From Poindextera sp035294785 (GTDB lineage Bacteria > Pseudomonadota > Alphaproteobacteria > Caulobacterales > Caulobacteraceae): a DNA stretch of 64,000 bases. The first letter of the stretch is position 1; each line of letters opens with the position of its first letter. The notes beneath the pieces are model-generated. The model saw only the letters and a list, made by a program, of their open reading frames with translations. It did no database searches and was not told the DNA's origin. Shown one piece after another: positions 32,168 through 41,615 of the stretch. Location of the stretch: NCBI GenBank assembly GCA_035294785.1, contig DATGKF010000138.1, forward strand, positions 6,289 to 70,288. The letters are read 5' to 3'. A program made the position numbers and the translations under genes.

Positions 32168-34420
32168 ATGAGCGCGTTCGCCGGCCTGCGCGTCCTCGAT
32201 TGCGCTCACGGAATGGCCGGGTCTCTGGCGGCGATGCTGCTGGCCGACTTCGAGGCCGAGGTGCTCAAGATCGACCCGCCCGGCGGCGATCCCTCCGGCC
32301 AAAAGCCGGGCGCCGTCGCCTGGAATCGCAACAAGCATCGCCTGACGCTCGATCTTGCCGAGGACGACGATCGCGCCCGCTTCGAGGGCCTGCTGGCCGG
32401 CGCCGACGTCGCCATCTTCGACCTCGCGCCCAGTGTCATGGCTGCGCTCGGCCTGACGGGCGAGGCGCTCGCGGCCGCACACCCGCGTCTCGTGCACCTT
32501 TGGGCGCCGCCGTTCGGGACGACCGGCGAGTGGAGCGAACTCCCCGCCCATCACGCCACGCTGACGGGGCTCTCTGGCTCGGCTTTCCGGCAGGGGTCTT
32601 ACGCCGATCAGCCCGTCTGGCACGTTGCGCCTTTGGTGCACTACGCTCAGGCGATGCTGGGCGCCGCGGCCACCGCCGCCGCCCTCTACGAGCGCGCCGC
32701 CAGCGGGCTCGGCCAGCCGGTCGTGGTCAGCGGCCTGCACGCCATGGCCGAGACGGCCTGCCCGATCAGCGCGCTCGGCGCGCCAGCGTTGCCGCGTGGC
32801 CGGCCGACGGGCGGGTCGCCCAGCTACCGGCTTTACCAGTGCGGCGATGGGGAGTGGCTCTTCCTCGGTACGCTCTTCTCGCACTTCTTCATGCGCGCGC
32901 TCGAGGCGCTCGAGCTCGAGGATCTCGACGTCTTCGATATCGGCGAGGCGATCCAGGACAAGCTGCTGTCCGCGCCGCGGGCGCACTGGCTCGACCTCTT
33001 CCGCGCCAGCGACGTGCCCGCCGGCCCGGTCGGGCGCCGCGGCGACTGGCTCGCCAGCGAGATCATCCAGGCGAACGGTTTGTGCGCCGAGCTCGACCAC
33101 CCGGTGCTCGGCCGCATCGCCATGCCCGGCCCGCCGGCCAAGCTGGAGGCGACGCCCGCGTCCGTGCGCCACCTCGCTGCGCCGGCGACGCCCGAACAAA
33201 TCGCCGCCTTCGCCGCGCCGCAGCCGACGCCGGCGCTCGACGCAACGCCCCGGCGCACGCTGCCGCTCGAGGGTGTGCGCGTGCTCGATCTCGGCACCGT
33301 CATCGCCGGCACCTACGCGGCCACCATCCTCGCCAACTTCGGCGCCGACGTGGTCAAGGTCGAGCCGGCCGACGGCGACCCGTTCCGCTCGGGCGGGCCG
33401 GGCTTCATCAACTACAACCGCGGCAAGCGCGGGCTTGGCCTCGACCTCAAGGCCGAGAAGGGCCGCGCCCTCTTCCTCGACATGGCCAAGGACGCCGATG
33501 TCGTTCTCGACAACTATCGCCTCGGCGTGCGCGAGCGGCTGGGCGTCGCCTATCCGGCGCTGGCCGCCGTCAATCCGCGCATCATCTCCTGCTCGGCCAA
33601 CAGCTACGGGTCTAAAGGATCTGACGCCCGCCTTCCCGGCTTCGATCCGCTGCTGCAGGCTCGCAGCGGCATGATGGCCGCGCAGGGCGGGGAGGGGGGC
33701 GAACCCGTTTTCCACACGATCCCGATCAACGATGTGGCCACCGCCGCGCTGACCAGCTTCGCCATCATCGCCGCCCTCTACGCGCGGGAAACGACCGGGG
33801 CGGGCCAGAACATCGAGACCAGCCTGGCGGCGGCCAGCGCCTTCTACCAGTTCGGCGAACTCGTCGACTACGAGGGCCGCATTCCTGCGCCGCAAGGGTC
33901 GCGTGACTGCCTCGGCTTTGCCGCTCTCGACCGCTTCTACCGCTGCGCCGACGGCTGGCTGACGCTCGCCGCGACGGCGCCGGCCCACTTCGACGCGATC
34001 GCCGAGGCGCTTCGCCATCCCGAATGGTCCGAGCGTTGGGGTGGCGGGGCCGCGCTGGGCGAGCCGCGTGACGGCGACCTCGCCGAGGCGCTCGCCGAGG
34101 CCTTCGTCGAGCAACGCCGCGACGCTGTCGTCGCCGCTCTGACGGCGGCCGGGGCGCCATGCGCGCCGGTGCTGCGCGGCGATGAGGCGCAACGGACCGA
34201 GTTCTTCTGGGACAACGGCTACTATCAGATCTACGCCCACCCGCTCGGCGGCGAGATGATCGGCAGTCGCGGCTTCGCCCAGTTCAACGGCGTCCAGGCG
34301 GCGTTCCAACGGCTGAACCCCGGCCTTGGCGAACATGGAGTCGAGGTGCTGGTCGACTATGGCGTCGAGCGTCAGCGCATCGTTGAACTGGCCCGCGAAC
34401 GCGTCATCTTCCGCGGATGA
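32168..34420 (+). CDS. tandem-fused CaiB/BaiF family III CoA-transferase
   Basis: A 750-residue protein made of two complete family III CoA-transferase domains: about 1-365 (starting FAGLRVLDCAHGMAG) and about 370-750 (starting LEGVRVLDLGTVIAGTYA). Each keeps the NRNKHRLTLDL or NRGKRGLGLDL block. The position of the catalytic aspartate (the D of an SxxD motif after GQ) reads SGLH in the first half and SLAA in the second, so both appear to lack it. ATG 32168 is chosen as the first that matches the domain. Overlaps the next gene by four bases. Confidence 0.85.
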   Translation: MSAFAGLRVLDCAHGMAGSLAAMLLADFEAEVLKIDPPGGDPSGQKPGAVAWNRNKHRLTLDLAEDDDRARFEGLLAGADVAIFDLAPSVMAALGLTGEALAAAHPRLVHLWAPPFGTTGEWSELPAHHATLTGLSGSAFRQGSYADQPVWHVAPLVHYAQAMLGAAATAAALYERAASGLGQPVVVSGLHAMAETACPISALGAPALPRGRPTGGSPSYRLYQCGDGEWLFLGTLFSHFFMRALEALELEDLDVFDIGEAIQDKLLSAPRAHWLDLFRASDVPAGPVGRRGDWLASEIIQANGLCAELDHPVLGRIAMPGPPAKLEATPASVRHLAAPATPEQIAAFAAPQPTPALDATPRRTLPLEGVRVLDLGTVIAGTYAATILANFGADVVKVEPADGDPFRSGGPGFINYNRGKRGLGLDLKAEKGRALFLDMAKDADVVLDNYRLGVRERLGVAYPALAAVNPRIISCSANSYGSKGSDARLPGFDPLLQARSGMMAAQGGEGGEPVFHTIPINDVATAALTSFAIIAALYARETTGAGQNIETSLAAASAFYQFGELVDYEGRIPAPQGSRDCLGFAALDRFYRCADGWLTLAATAPAHFDAIAEALRHPEWSERWGGGAALGEPRDGDLAEALAEAFVEQRRDAVVAALTAAGAPCAPVLRGDEAQRTEFFWDNGYYQIYAHPLGGEMIGSRGFAQFNGVQAAFQRLNPGLGEHGVEVLVDYGVERQRIVELARERVIFRG

Positions 34421-35364
34421 GTCTTTCCGATCCCGCCACGGCGATCGCGGCCGCCCGCGAGCGCATCGCCCCTTTCGTCCACCGCACGCCGGTGCTCACC
34501 AGCCGCCGCGTCGACGCCATCGCCGGCGCGAGCCTCGTCTTCAAGTGCGAGAACTTTCAGCGCGGCGGCGCTTTCAAGGCGCGCGGGGCCTTCAACGCGG
34601 TCATGTCGCTGTCCGACGACGAGGCCGCCGGCGGCGTTTGCACCCACTCCTCCGGCAACCACGGTGCGGCGCTGGCGCTGGCGGCCCAAACGCGCGCCAT
34701 TCCCTGCCACGTCGTCATCCCCGCCAACACCGCCGGAGCCAAGCGGGCCGCGATCGATGGCTACGGCGCCATCATCCACGTCTGCGAGCCCACGATGGCG
34801 GCTCGCGAGGCGTTGGCCGCCCAAGTCATGGCCGAGACTGGCGCGGTCTTCGTGCACCCCTACGACAACGATGTCGTCATCGCCGGCGCGGCGACCGCGG
34901 CGGCCGAGCTGATCGAGCAGGCGCCGGATCTCGACATCATCGTCGCCCCGATCGGCGGCGGCGGCCTGATTTCGGGCACGAGCCTCAGCGCGCGCGCCTT
35001 TGGCCACGGCGTGGCCGTGATCGGCGCCGAGCCGGCCGGCGCGGATGACGCGGCCCGCTCCTTTGTCGCCCGCCAGGTCATCCCGCAGACAAACCCCCAG
35101 ACCATCGCCGACGGGCTTCGCGCCTCGCTCAGCGAGCGCACCCTGCGCTACATGCTGCGGGGCGTCGCCGAGGTGGTGACCGCGCCGGAGTTCGCCATCG
35201 TCGACGCCATGCGGCTCGTCTGGTCGGCGATGAAGATCCTCATCGAACCCTCGTCGGCCGTCCCGCTCGCGGCGATGCTGGAGAGCCGCAAGCCCTTCGC
35301 CGGCCGCCGCGTGGGCGTCATCCTCACCGGCGGCAACGTCGACCTCGACCACCTGCCCTGGTGA
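34417..35364 (+). CDS. threonine dehydratase/serine racemase-like PLP enzyme
   Basis: A 315-residue fold-type II PLP enzyme. The Schiff-base lysine is K54 in GGAFKARGAFNAV, the substrate loop is HSSGNHGAAL and the phosphate-binding glycine loop is PIGGGGLISG. Length fits the short catabolic threonine dehydratase or serine racemase without an ACT regulatory domain. It overlaps the fused CoA-transferase by four bases. 3-Hydroxyaspartate ammonia-lyase is another possibility. Confidence 0.88.
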   Translation: MSLSDPATAIAAARERIAPFVHRTPVLTSRRVDAIAGASLVFKCENFQRGGAFKARGAFNAVMSLSDDEAAGGVCTHSSGNHGAALALAAQTRAIPCHVVIPANTAGAKRAAIDGYGAIIHVCEPTMAAREALAAQVMAETGAVFVHPYDNDVVIAGAATAAAELIEQAPDLDIIVAPIGGGGLISGTSLSARAFGHGVAVIGAEPAGADDAARSFVARQVIPQTNPQTIADGLRASLSERTLRYMLRGVAEVVTAPEFAIVDAMRLVWSAMKILIEPSSAVPLAAMLESRKPFAGRRVGVILTGGNVDLDHLPW

Positions 35365-35367
35365 GCC

Positions 35368-37065
35368 CTAGACCGCCGCTTCCGTTTTCAGCGTTTCGCG
35401 CAGTTCGCGCTTGAGGAACTTGCCATTCGCGTTGCGAGGCAGGGGCTGGTCGAGGATCCAGATGTAGCGCGGGATTTTGTGGCGGGCGATCAGCGGGGCG
35501 CAGTGCTCGCGGAGTTCATCCGCGCTCACCTGTTCCGCCGGTCGCAGCACCACGGCCACGCCCACCTCTTCGCCAAGCCGCGGATCGGGGACGCCGAACA
35601 CCGAGCATTCGGCCACCGCCGGGTGCTTGTGCAACGCCGCCTCGACCTCGGCGCAATAGATGTTCTCGCCGCCGCGCAGCACCATGTCCTTCTTGCGGTC
35701 GACGATGTAGATGAAGCCGTCCTTGTCCAGGTAGGCGACGTCGCCGGTGTGCAGCCAGCCGTCGGTGATCGACTCCGCCGTCGCCTCGGGCCGGTTGATG
35801 TAGCCCTTGATGACCGAGGCGCCCTTCACCCAGAGCTCGCCGCGTTCGCCCTCGGGCAACGGCTTGCCGTCCTCGTCGACCACCATGACATCGAAGCTCG
35901 GCATCGCCCGGCCGCAGCTCTCCGGCTTGTCGACGAAGAAGTCGCCGGAGATGGCGGTGATGATCCCCGACGTCTCGGTCATGCCATAGCCGGTGTTCGG
36001 CCGGGCGGTCGCGACGGCCGAGTCGATCTTCGCGACCAGGTCCGGCTGCAGCTGCGCCCCGCCGCCGCCCACCGCCTGCAGGCTCGAGGTGTCGTACTTG
36101 CCGAAGTCGGGGTGGGCGATCAGCTCGCGCGCCATCACCGGCACGCCGCCGGCCGAGGTGCAGCGCTCGCGCTCGATCAGCTTCAGCGCCTCGCCCGCAT
36201 CCCAGCGGTACATCAGGATCATCTTGCCGCCCGCCGCGGTCGTCGCGTAGGCGCCGCAGTTGTTGGCGGTGACGTGGAACATCGGCGTCGTCACCAACGT
36301 GGATGGCGGAGGCGGCGCGGCGGTCGGCGCGGTCACGCCGGTCGCCCGCATCGTCGCCAGTGTCTGCGCCTGGCCGGCGAACATCATGTTCCAGAGGTTG
36401 TTGATGCAGCTGCGATGCGTGAGTTCGGCGCCCTTCGGGGAGCCGGTGGTGCCCGAGGTGTAGAAGATCGAAAGGTCGCTGTCGGGGTCGATGGTCACGT
36501 CCGGCATGGCGCCGCCGTGCGCGATGACATCGGACCAGGCGACGGCGCCGGGGGGCGGCGCCTCGACGCGCGTCGCCACCAGGATCGTGTCGCCCAGCAT
36601 CTCCGGCTGCTCGAGCATGCGGGCGATGCGTTCGCCGTCGGCGAACAGCACCTTGGCCGATGCGTCCTTCATCCCGTAGGCCATCTCGGCGGCGGTCCAC
36701 CAGGCGTTCATGCCGACGCAGGCCGCGCCAATGCAGGCGCAAGCCCAGTAGATCAGGAGCCACTCCGGATAGTTGCGCATGGCGATCGAAACGCGGTCGC
36801 CGGGCTTCACACCCTTGGCGATCAGCCAGTTGGCGATCGAGGCGACCTGCCGGTGCGCCTCCGCATAGGTGATCCGCTCGTCGCCATAGACGAGGTAGTC
36901 GCGCTCAGCAAAGGCGGCGGTCGAAAGCCAGAGGTCGCGCACGCTCGGGTTGGCGTTCTTGAACGTCTTGATCGGCAGCCCGCCGACCACGACCTCCGTG
37001 ACCTCGAACGGCGCGCCGGGCGCCGTCAGTTCCGCCCAGGCCTTGTCGAGTTCGGCGTAGTGCAT
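35368..37065 (-). CDS. AMP-dependent acyl-CoA synthetase
   Basis: A 565-residue adenylating enzyme. YTSGTTGSPKG is the P-loop, NTGYGMTETSG the A5 motif, DGWLHTGDVAYLDKDG the hinge and RNANGKFLKRELR the catalytic lysine region. It is the second such enzyme in the window and only loosely similar to the first. ATG 37063-37065 is used; a longer frame to 37833 crosses a membrane-protein gene. It converges with the dehydratase gene three bases away. Substrate probably a fatty or terpenoid acid, judged only from neighbours. Confidence 0.9.
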   Translation of the reverse strand: MHYAELDKAWAELTAPGAPFEVTEVVVGGLPIKTFKNANPSVRDLWLSTAAFAERDYLVYGDERITYAEAHRQVASIANWLIAKGVKPGDRVSIAMRNYPEWLLIYWACACIGAACVGMNAWWTAAEMAYGMKDASAKVLFADGERIARMLEQPEMLGDTILVATRVEAPPPGAVAWSDVIAHGGAMPDVTIDPDSDLSIFYTSGTTGSPKGAELTHRSCINNLWNMMFAGQAQTLATMRATGVTAPTAAPPPPSTLVTTPMFHVTANNCGAYATTAAGGKMILMYRWDAGEALKLIERERCTSAGGVPVMARELIAHPDFGKYDTSSLQAVGGGGAQLQPDLVAKIDSAVATARPNTGYGMTETSGIITAISGDFFVDKPESCGRAMPSFDVMVVDEDGKPLPEGERGELWVKGASVIKGYINRPEATAESITDGWLHTGDVAYLDKDGFIYIVDRKKDMVLRGGENIYCAEVEAALHKHPAVAECSVFGVPDPRLGEEVGVAVVLRPAEQVSADELREHCAPLIARHKIPRYIWILDQPLPRNANGKFLKRELRETLKTEAAV

Positions 37066-37172
37066 GAGCGTCCAATCCTTCCGCCGGCGCCGTGACGGGC
37101 CGGCTCGTCGCCGGCATTTCCTAACCCGAAGGGTCGGCCCGGCGCGAGGGCGCCGTCGCGTCAGCCGCTCGC

Positions 37173-37745
37173 TCAGGGCGCTGGCGGCTGGACCTGGTAG
37201 CGCTCCACATTCATGCCGAGCGCGAAGCCTCGGCCGTACACGGTCAGTATCTGGCCAGGCGACGCCTGCTGCAGAACGCTGGGGGGCGCGCAGAGCGCCC
37301 GGTCGAACAGCATCGGCGCTTCGCGCACGTCGAAGTGTGTACACAGCTGCCACTGGCCTGTGGTGTCGGTCGCCGAGATGGCGAGGGCGCGGCTGGTCGG
37401 CTGGCCGACCACGGCCGCCGCGATCGCGATCGCGCCGCACGCCACGCCGTTGTAGGCGAACAGCCCCATCATCAGCGCGAACCCCGGGACGCGCAGCCAA
37501 GGATTGCGCGTCCATCGGGCGCGCGCCGTCGTGGTCGCGGTCGATCCGCTGAGCGCGCCGCCCGGACGCGCCGACCATGCGGTCCACAATGCGACAATGG
37601 CCGCGACGCCCAACGAGACCGCCGTGCCCGCGGCGGTGGGCAGCGCCGTGGTGAAGGCCCCCGCCAGGGCCAGGATGCAGGCGGCGAGGATCAGGCCGAC
37701 CCCGAGCGGACGCGGCGGTGAACGAGGCGGGGGTTGCTCCACCAT
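37173..37745 (-). CDS. hypothetical membrane protein
   Basis: A 190-residue protein of unknown family. After a Pro-rich cytosolic start there are three hydrophobic segments (about residues 15-36, 42-57 and 85-115), then a hydrophilic C-terminal half with two cysteines (near 135 and 152) that could form a disulfide outside the membrane, ending with GQILTVYGRGFALGMNVERYQ. The gap to the downstream synthetase gene on the same strand is 107 bases; it is divergent from the PhyH gene. Confidence 0.6.
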   Translation of the reverse strand: MVEQPPPRSPPRPLGVGLILAACILALAGAFTTALPTAAGTAVSLGVAAIVALWTAWSARPGGALSGSTATTTARARWTRNPWLRVPGFALMMGLFAYNGVACGAIAIAAAVVGQPTSRALAISATDTTGQWQLCTHFDVREAPMLFDRALCAPPSVLQQASPGQILTVYGRGFALGMNVERYQVQPPAP

Positions 37746-37825
37746 GGCTCAGCCATAGCATGGCTTTCGGCCGCTCTGGACAAGCGCGCGCCGGGCCGTT
37801 CCACTGTTGGCGGAGAAGCGACGCC

Positions 37826-38719
37826 ATGAGCATGACCGAGACCAGCCCGCGGGCGCTTCAGCGGTTCGACATCGACGATGCCTTCGACGATGTCATGGCG
37901 GCCGTCGACGCCGACGGCTCGGCGATCGTCGAGCGGTTCGTCGACGCGGATTTGCTGGGGCGCCTGAACGCCGAACTCGATGGGCGCATCGCCGAGCGGC
38001 CGCCGGGCTCGACGGACGTCGGCGAACTGATGGGCTGGTTCTGGGGTCAGCAGACCAAGCGGTTCACCCGCCTGGCGGCCTTTGCGCCCTCCTTCGCGGA
38101 GCTGATCGATAACGATTTCATGCACCGCTGGGCGAAGCGGGACCTGAAGGCCGGCTACTGGCTGAACACCGGCCAGGCGATGATCGTCGGTCCCGGCCAG
38201 GGCGCCCAGGTTCTGCATCGCGACGTCGCCATCTGGCCGTTCATCGATCAGGCGGGCTTGGCCGCGCCGCAGGCGATGGTCAGCATGCTGCTGGCGCTGT
38301 CGGACTTCACGGAAGAGGTCGGCGCCACCCGCGTCATCCCCGGCAGCCACGCCTGGACCGATTTCCATCGCAGACCCGGCGACGGCGAGACCGTGTCGGC
38401 GGTCATGCCGGCCGGCAGCGCGGTGCTCTACCTCGGTAAGACGGTGCATGCGGCCGGCGCCAACACGACGGGCGACCAGTGGCGGCGCGGCCTGCACATG
38501 AGCTTCTGCCTCGGCTGGCTGACGCCAGAGGAGGCGAGCCCCATCGGCGTGCCTTGGGAGATCGCCCGCCGCTATCCGCCGCGCGTCCAGCAGATGCTGG
38601 GCTACGCCTCGCCAGCCCGCGCCGAGGGGGCCGCGGCGACGAACTGGCTCGTCGATTTCGAGGACGTGCGCAAATACCTGGGCGTGCCTTTCGAGCGGCC
38701 CGCCGGACGACCTGGTTAG
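37826..38719 (+). CDS. phytanoyl-CoA dioxygenase (PhyH) family protein
   Basis: A 297-residue Fe(II)/2-oxoglutarate-dependent oxygenase. The iron triad fits H131-x-D133 in LHRDVAIW and H208 in GKTVHAAG, with an Arg downstream for 2-oxoglutarate; IPGSHAW is another typical block. The ATG at 37826 is chosen; an upstream extension of 36 codons overlaps the divergent promoter region. One base separates it from the following P-loop kinase gene. Substrates in this family range from phytanoyl-CoA to small natural products. Confidence 0.88.
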   Translation: MSMTETSPRALQRFDIDDAFDDVMAAVDADGSAIVERFVDADLLGRLNAELDGRIAERPPGSTDVGELMGWFWGQQTKRFTRLAAFAPSFAELIDNDFMHRWAKRDLKAGYWLNTGQAMIVGPGQGAQVLHRDVAIWPFIDQAGLAAPQAMVSMLLALSDFTEEVGATRVIPGSHAWTDFHRRPGDGETVSAVMPAGSAVLYLGKTVHAAGANTTGDQWRRGLHMSFCLGWLTPEEASPIGVPWEIARRYPPRVQQMLGYASPARAEGAAATNWLVDFEDVRKYLGVPFERPAGRPG

Positions 38720-38720
38720 G

Positions 38721-39224
38721 GTGGGGGCGATCGTCGTCATCTCGGGGCCGGTCGGCGCCGGTAAGACCACGGTCGCCAAAGCGCTGGCGGACACCGCTCC
38801 GCCGCCCGCGGCCTTCGTCGAAGGCGACGACTTCTGGTTCATGCTGGTCAAGCCGGATCGGCCGCGCCACGCCAACTTCCCGATCGTCATGCGGGCCATG
38901 TTCCGCGCCGCCGCCGCGATGGCCGCCGGCGGCTACGAGGCGATCCTCGATTTCTCAATGCCGCCGGCCTTCCTGAAGGCCGCGGCCGTGCGGGTGGACG
39001 ACCCGGTGCACCTCGTTGTGCTGAAGCCCACGCTTGAGGTGTGCGCCGCGCGAGCCGCGAACCGGGCGGAAGGCGTGATCGCCGATTACGCGCCCTACCG
39101 CGAGCTCTACGAGATGTTCGACGCCGAGGCGCGCCACGTCATCCAGAACGACGACGCACCCGCTGCTGATGTCGCCGCGGCGATCCGCGAGGGCCTGACC
39201 GCCGACCGCTTCCGCTTCGCCTGA
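38721..39224 (+). CDS. P-loop small-molecule kinase-like protein
   Basis: A 167-residue nucleotide-binding protein with Walker A GPVGAGKTT at residues 9-17 and an EGDDFWF segment in the position of the second acidic motif, then LDFSMPPAF. Such compact P-loop proteins include gluconate-kinase, chloramphenicol phosphotransferase and zeta-toxin-like enzymes, and I cannot choose between them. GTG start lies one base after the PhyH stop, suggesting joint translation. Its stop directly abuts the stop of the convergent serine hydrolase gene. Confidence 0.75.
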   Translation: MGAIVVISGPVGAGKTTVAKALADTAPPPAAFVEGDDFWFMLVKPDRPRHANFPIVMRAMFRAAAAMAAGGYEAILDFSMPPAFLKAAAVRVDDPVHLVVLKPTLEVCAARAANRAEGVIADYAPYRELYEMFDAEARHVIQNDDAPAADVAAAIREGLTADRFRFA

Positions 39225-40358
39225 TCAGAGCGCCAGGTAGATCGCGTCGCGGACGGCGTTCGGGAACGGCCCGGTCATCCCGGCGATGGCCGTATTGGTG
39301 GTGATCACCACCGAGAGGCCCTTGGCCGGGTCGACGAACCAGCTGTTGCCGTAGACGCCGCCCCAGTTCCACGTGCCCTTGGTCTGCGGCGAGCCGCTCA
39401 GCTCCGGCGCGGTCACCACCGCCCAGCCGAGGCTGAAGGTCGACCCCGGCATCAGGATCGGCGTCTGACCGATCGCCGAGGTCGAGAGCTCCTCCACCGA
39501 CTTTGCTCCGATCACCGGCGCGCCGCCTTTGCGGATGGCCTCCAGGAAGGCGAGGAAATCGCCCGCCGTCCCGCACATGCCTGCGCCGCCGGACGGGAAG
39601 GACGCTGGATCGAACATGCGGTCGGGCGCGTAGGAGATGGCGCCGGCGGCAAAGGGCACCAGGTGATGGGCGCCCATCTTCACCGGCTCGGGTTCGCCGT
39701 CGCCGTACGCCGTGGCCAGCCGCGCACGGTCAGTGGCCACGAACGCGGTGTCGGCCATCCCCAGCGGCCCGGTGACGACCTCGGCCATCAGCGTCTGCAG
39801 CGGCTTGCCGCCAGCCTGTTCCAGCGCCGCGCCCAGGACGTCGTAGGCCACCGAATAAGCCCAGGCGGCGCCGGGCGGATAGGCGAGCGGCGCCCGAGCG
39901 ATGCGGCTCAGGTTGTCGGCGAAGGTGCGCCCGGGCATATCCAAGCCGTCGGAGATGTCGGCGCGCGTGTAGGGCCCGTCGCCCGGCTCGAAGAAGCGGT
40001 ACGCCAGCCCGGCGGTGTGGGTCAGCAGGTGGCGGATGGTGATCGACGGTTCCTCGCCGCTCGCCAGCCGTGGGCGGAAGTCGGGCAGGTACTTGGTCAC
40101 CGGATCGGTTAGCGCCAGCGCGCCGCGCTCGATCAGCGCCAGCGTCAGCACCGCCACCAGCGGCTTGGTCAGGGATGCGAAGCGGAAGATCGTGTCCAGC
40201 TCGGCGGCCTTTCCCGCCTCGCGATCCGCCAGGCCGAAGGCGCTTGCGAACACCCGCTCGCCGTCCTTGGCGACCATGACGACGCCGCCGACGATCTTTT
40301 TCGCCGCCAGCGCCTCGTCCAGCACGGCGCCCAGCGCCTTCGTCATCGCGTCGCTCAT
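39225..40358 (-). CDS. serine hydrolase, beta-lactamase/EstB family
   Basis: A 377-residue class C beta-lactamase-like esterase. The catalytic SxxK motif is S62-L-T-K65 and the tyrosine motif is Y166-S-V in AWAYSVAYD; HLLTHTAGL and WGGVYGNSWF (in place of KTG) match the EstB branch. No signal peptide is visible, so it is likely a cytoplasmic esterase, not an antibiotic-resistance lactamase. No co-transcribed partner. Confidence 0.88.
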   Translation of the reverse strand: MSDAMTKALGAVLDEALAAKKIVGGVVMVAKDGERVFASAFGLADREAGKAAELDTIFRFASLTKPLVAVLTLALIERGALALTDPVTKYLPDFRPRLASGEEPSITIRHLLTHTAGLAYRFFEPGDGPYTRADISDGLDMPGRTFADNLSRIARAPLAYPPGAAWAYSVAYDVLGAALEQAGGKPLQTLMAEVVTGPLGMADTAFVATDRARLATAYGDGEPEPVKMGAHHLVPFAAGAISYAPDRMFDPASFPSGGAGMCGTAGDFLAFLEAIRKGGAPVIGAKSVEELSTSAIGQTPILMPGSTFSLGWAVVTAPELSGSPQTKGTWNWGGVYGNSWFVDPAKGLSVVITTNTAIAGMTGPFPNAVRDAIYLAL

Positions 40359-40481
40359 GCGGCATCCTCCGTTCCGCCCAAGAACCCCGCCGCCCTAACG
40401 TCCGTCAACAGGCGCGGGGGCGGCTCGCCCGTTGCCGTCGCGGCGCGCCAGCGCCAGAGTGGCTGGCGGGAGTGAGCGCGC

Positions 40482-41615
40482 ATGCAATTCACCTTCACCA
40501 GCGAGCAACAGGAGTACCGCGCCGTGCTGCGGCGCTACTTCGCGGACTCTTCGCCGACCACCGAGGTTCGTCGACTGATGGAAACCGAGCAGGGGTGGGA
40601 GCGTGACCGCTGGCGCGACCTCAACGCCCAGCTGGGCTTGTGCGGCGTGCACGTGCCGGAGCCCTATGGCGGGCAGGGCTTTGGCATGGTCGAACTCGGC
40701 ATCGTCGTCGAAGAGATGGGCCGCGCCCTGGTCTGCGCGCCCTATTTCGCCTCGGCCGTGCTGGCGACGACCGCGATCATGAACGCCGCCGCGGAGGCGC
40801 AGAAGGATGCGCTCCTGCCGTCGCTGGTCGCCGGCGATGCGGTGGCGACGCTCGCCTTCACGGAACCGAACGGCCGCTGGGACGCGGGCGGCGTCGAGAC
40901 GACGGCCGTCGCGGTCGATGGCGCATTCAGGCTGGATGGCGTGAAGAGCTTCGTCCTCGACGGCGCCGCCGCCGATCTCATCGTCGTGCTCGCCCGCGCG
41001 CCTGGTTCCAGCGGCGAAGAGGGCCTTTCGTTCTTCACCGTCCGCGGCGAGGCGGACGGTCTCACGCGCCGGGCGCTTAAGAGCCTCGATCCAACTCGCA
41101 AGCTGGCCGAACTCACCTTCAAAGGCGCGCCGGCGGAGTTGCTCGGTGAACTCGGCAAGGCCGCCGAACCGTTCGCGAAGACTCTGCGGCTGGCGGCCAT
41201 TGCGCTGGCCAACGAAATGGTCGGCGGCGCCGATCGGCTGCGTGAGGACGCGCTCGACTACGCCATGATGCGCGTCCAGTTCGGCCGCCCGATCGCCTCC
41301 TTCCAGTCGATGAAGCACAAGCAGGCCGACATGCTGCTCGAGGTCGAGCTGGCCAAGTCCGCCGCCTACCACGCCGCCCAGGCCGCGGCGGACGACGCCG
41401 CCGACCTTGCCGCGCTCGCCTCGCTGGCCAAGGCCGCCGCATCCGAGGCGTATCTGCAGACGGCCATCCACGCGATCCAGATCCGCGGCGGCATCGGTTT
41501 CACCTGGGACAACGACACCCACCTCTGGTTCAAGCGCGCCAAGAGTTCCGAGGTTTTCCTCGGCGATGCGACTTTGCACCGTGAACGGATGATGCGGGCG
41601 TGGGGACACCGATGA
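40482..41615 (+). CDS. acyl-CoA dehydrogenase
   Basis: A 377-residue flavoenzyme. The N-terminal helical domain ends with VPEPYGGQGFGMVELGIVVEEMG, ATLAFTEPN is the FAD/substrate strand and MMRVQFGRPIASFQSMKHK opens the C-terminal helices. The usual catalytic Glu position is not easy to place by eye. Its stop overlaps the next acyl-CoA dehydrogenase start by four bases, so the two may form a heteromeric enzyme, as known for steroid and other bulky acyl-CoA substrates in actinobacteria. Confidence 0.9.
   Translation: MQFTFTSEQQEYRAVLRRYFADSSPTTEVRRLMETEQGWERDRWRDLNAQLGLCGVHVPEPYGGQGFGMVELGIVVEEMGRALVCAPYFASAVLATTAIMNAAAEAQKDALLPSLVAGDAVATLAFTEPNGRWDAGGVETTAVAVDGAFRLDGVKSFVLDGAAADLIVVLARAPGSSGEEGLSFFTVRGEADGLTRRALKSLDPTRKLAELTFKGAPAELLGELGKAAEPFAKTLRLAAIALANEMVGGADRLREDALDYAMMRVQFGRPIASFQSMKHKQADMLLEVELAKSAAYHAAQAAADDAADLAALASLAKAAASEAYLQTAIHAIQIRGGIGFTWDNDTHLWFKRAKSSEVFLGDATLHRERMMRAWGHR

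Noticed and set aside
32153..34336. Minus-strand 700-codon frame opposite the fused CoA-transferase
   Set aside because: Composition is typical of antisense frames in GC-rich DNA, while the plus-strand frame has two clear protein domains.
39225..40358. Antibiotic-resistance beta-lactamase
   Set aside because: SxxK and Tyr motifs fit the EstB esterase branch, KTG is replaced by WGG, and no signal peptide is present.
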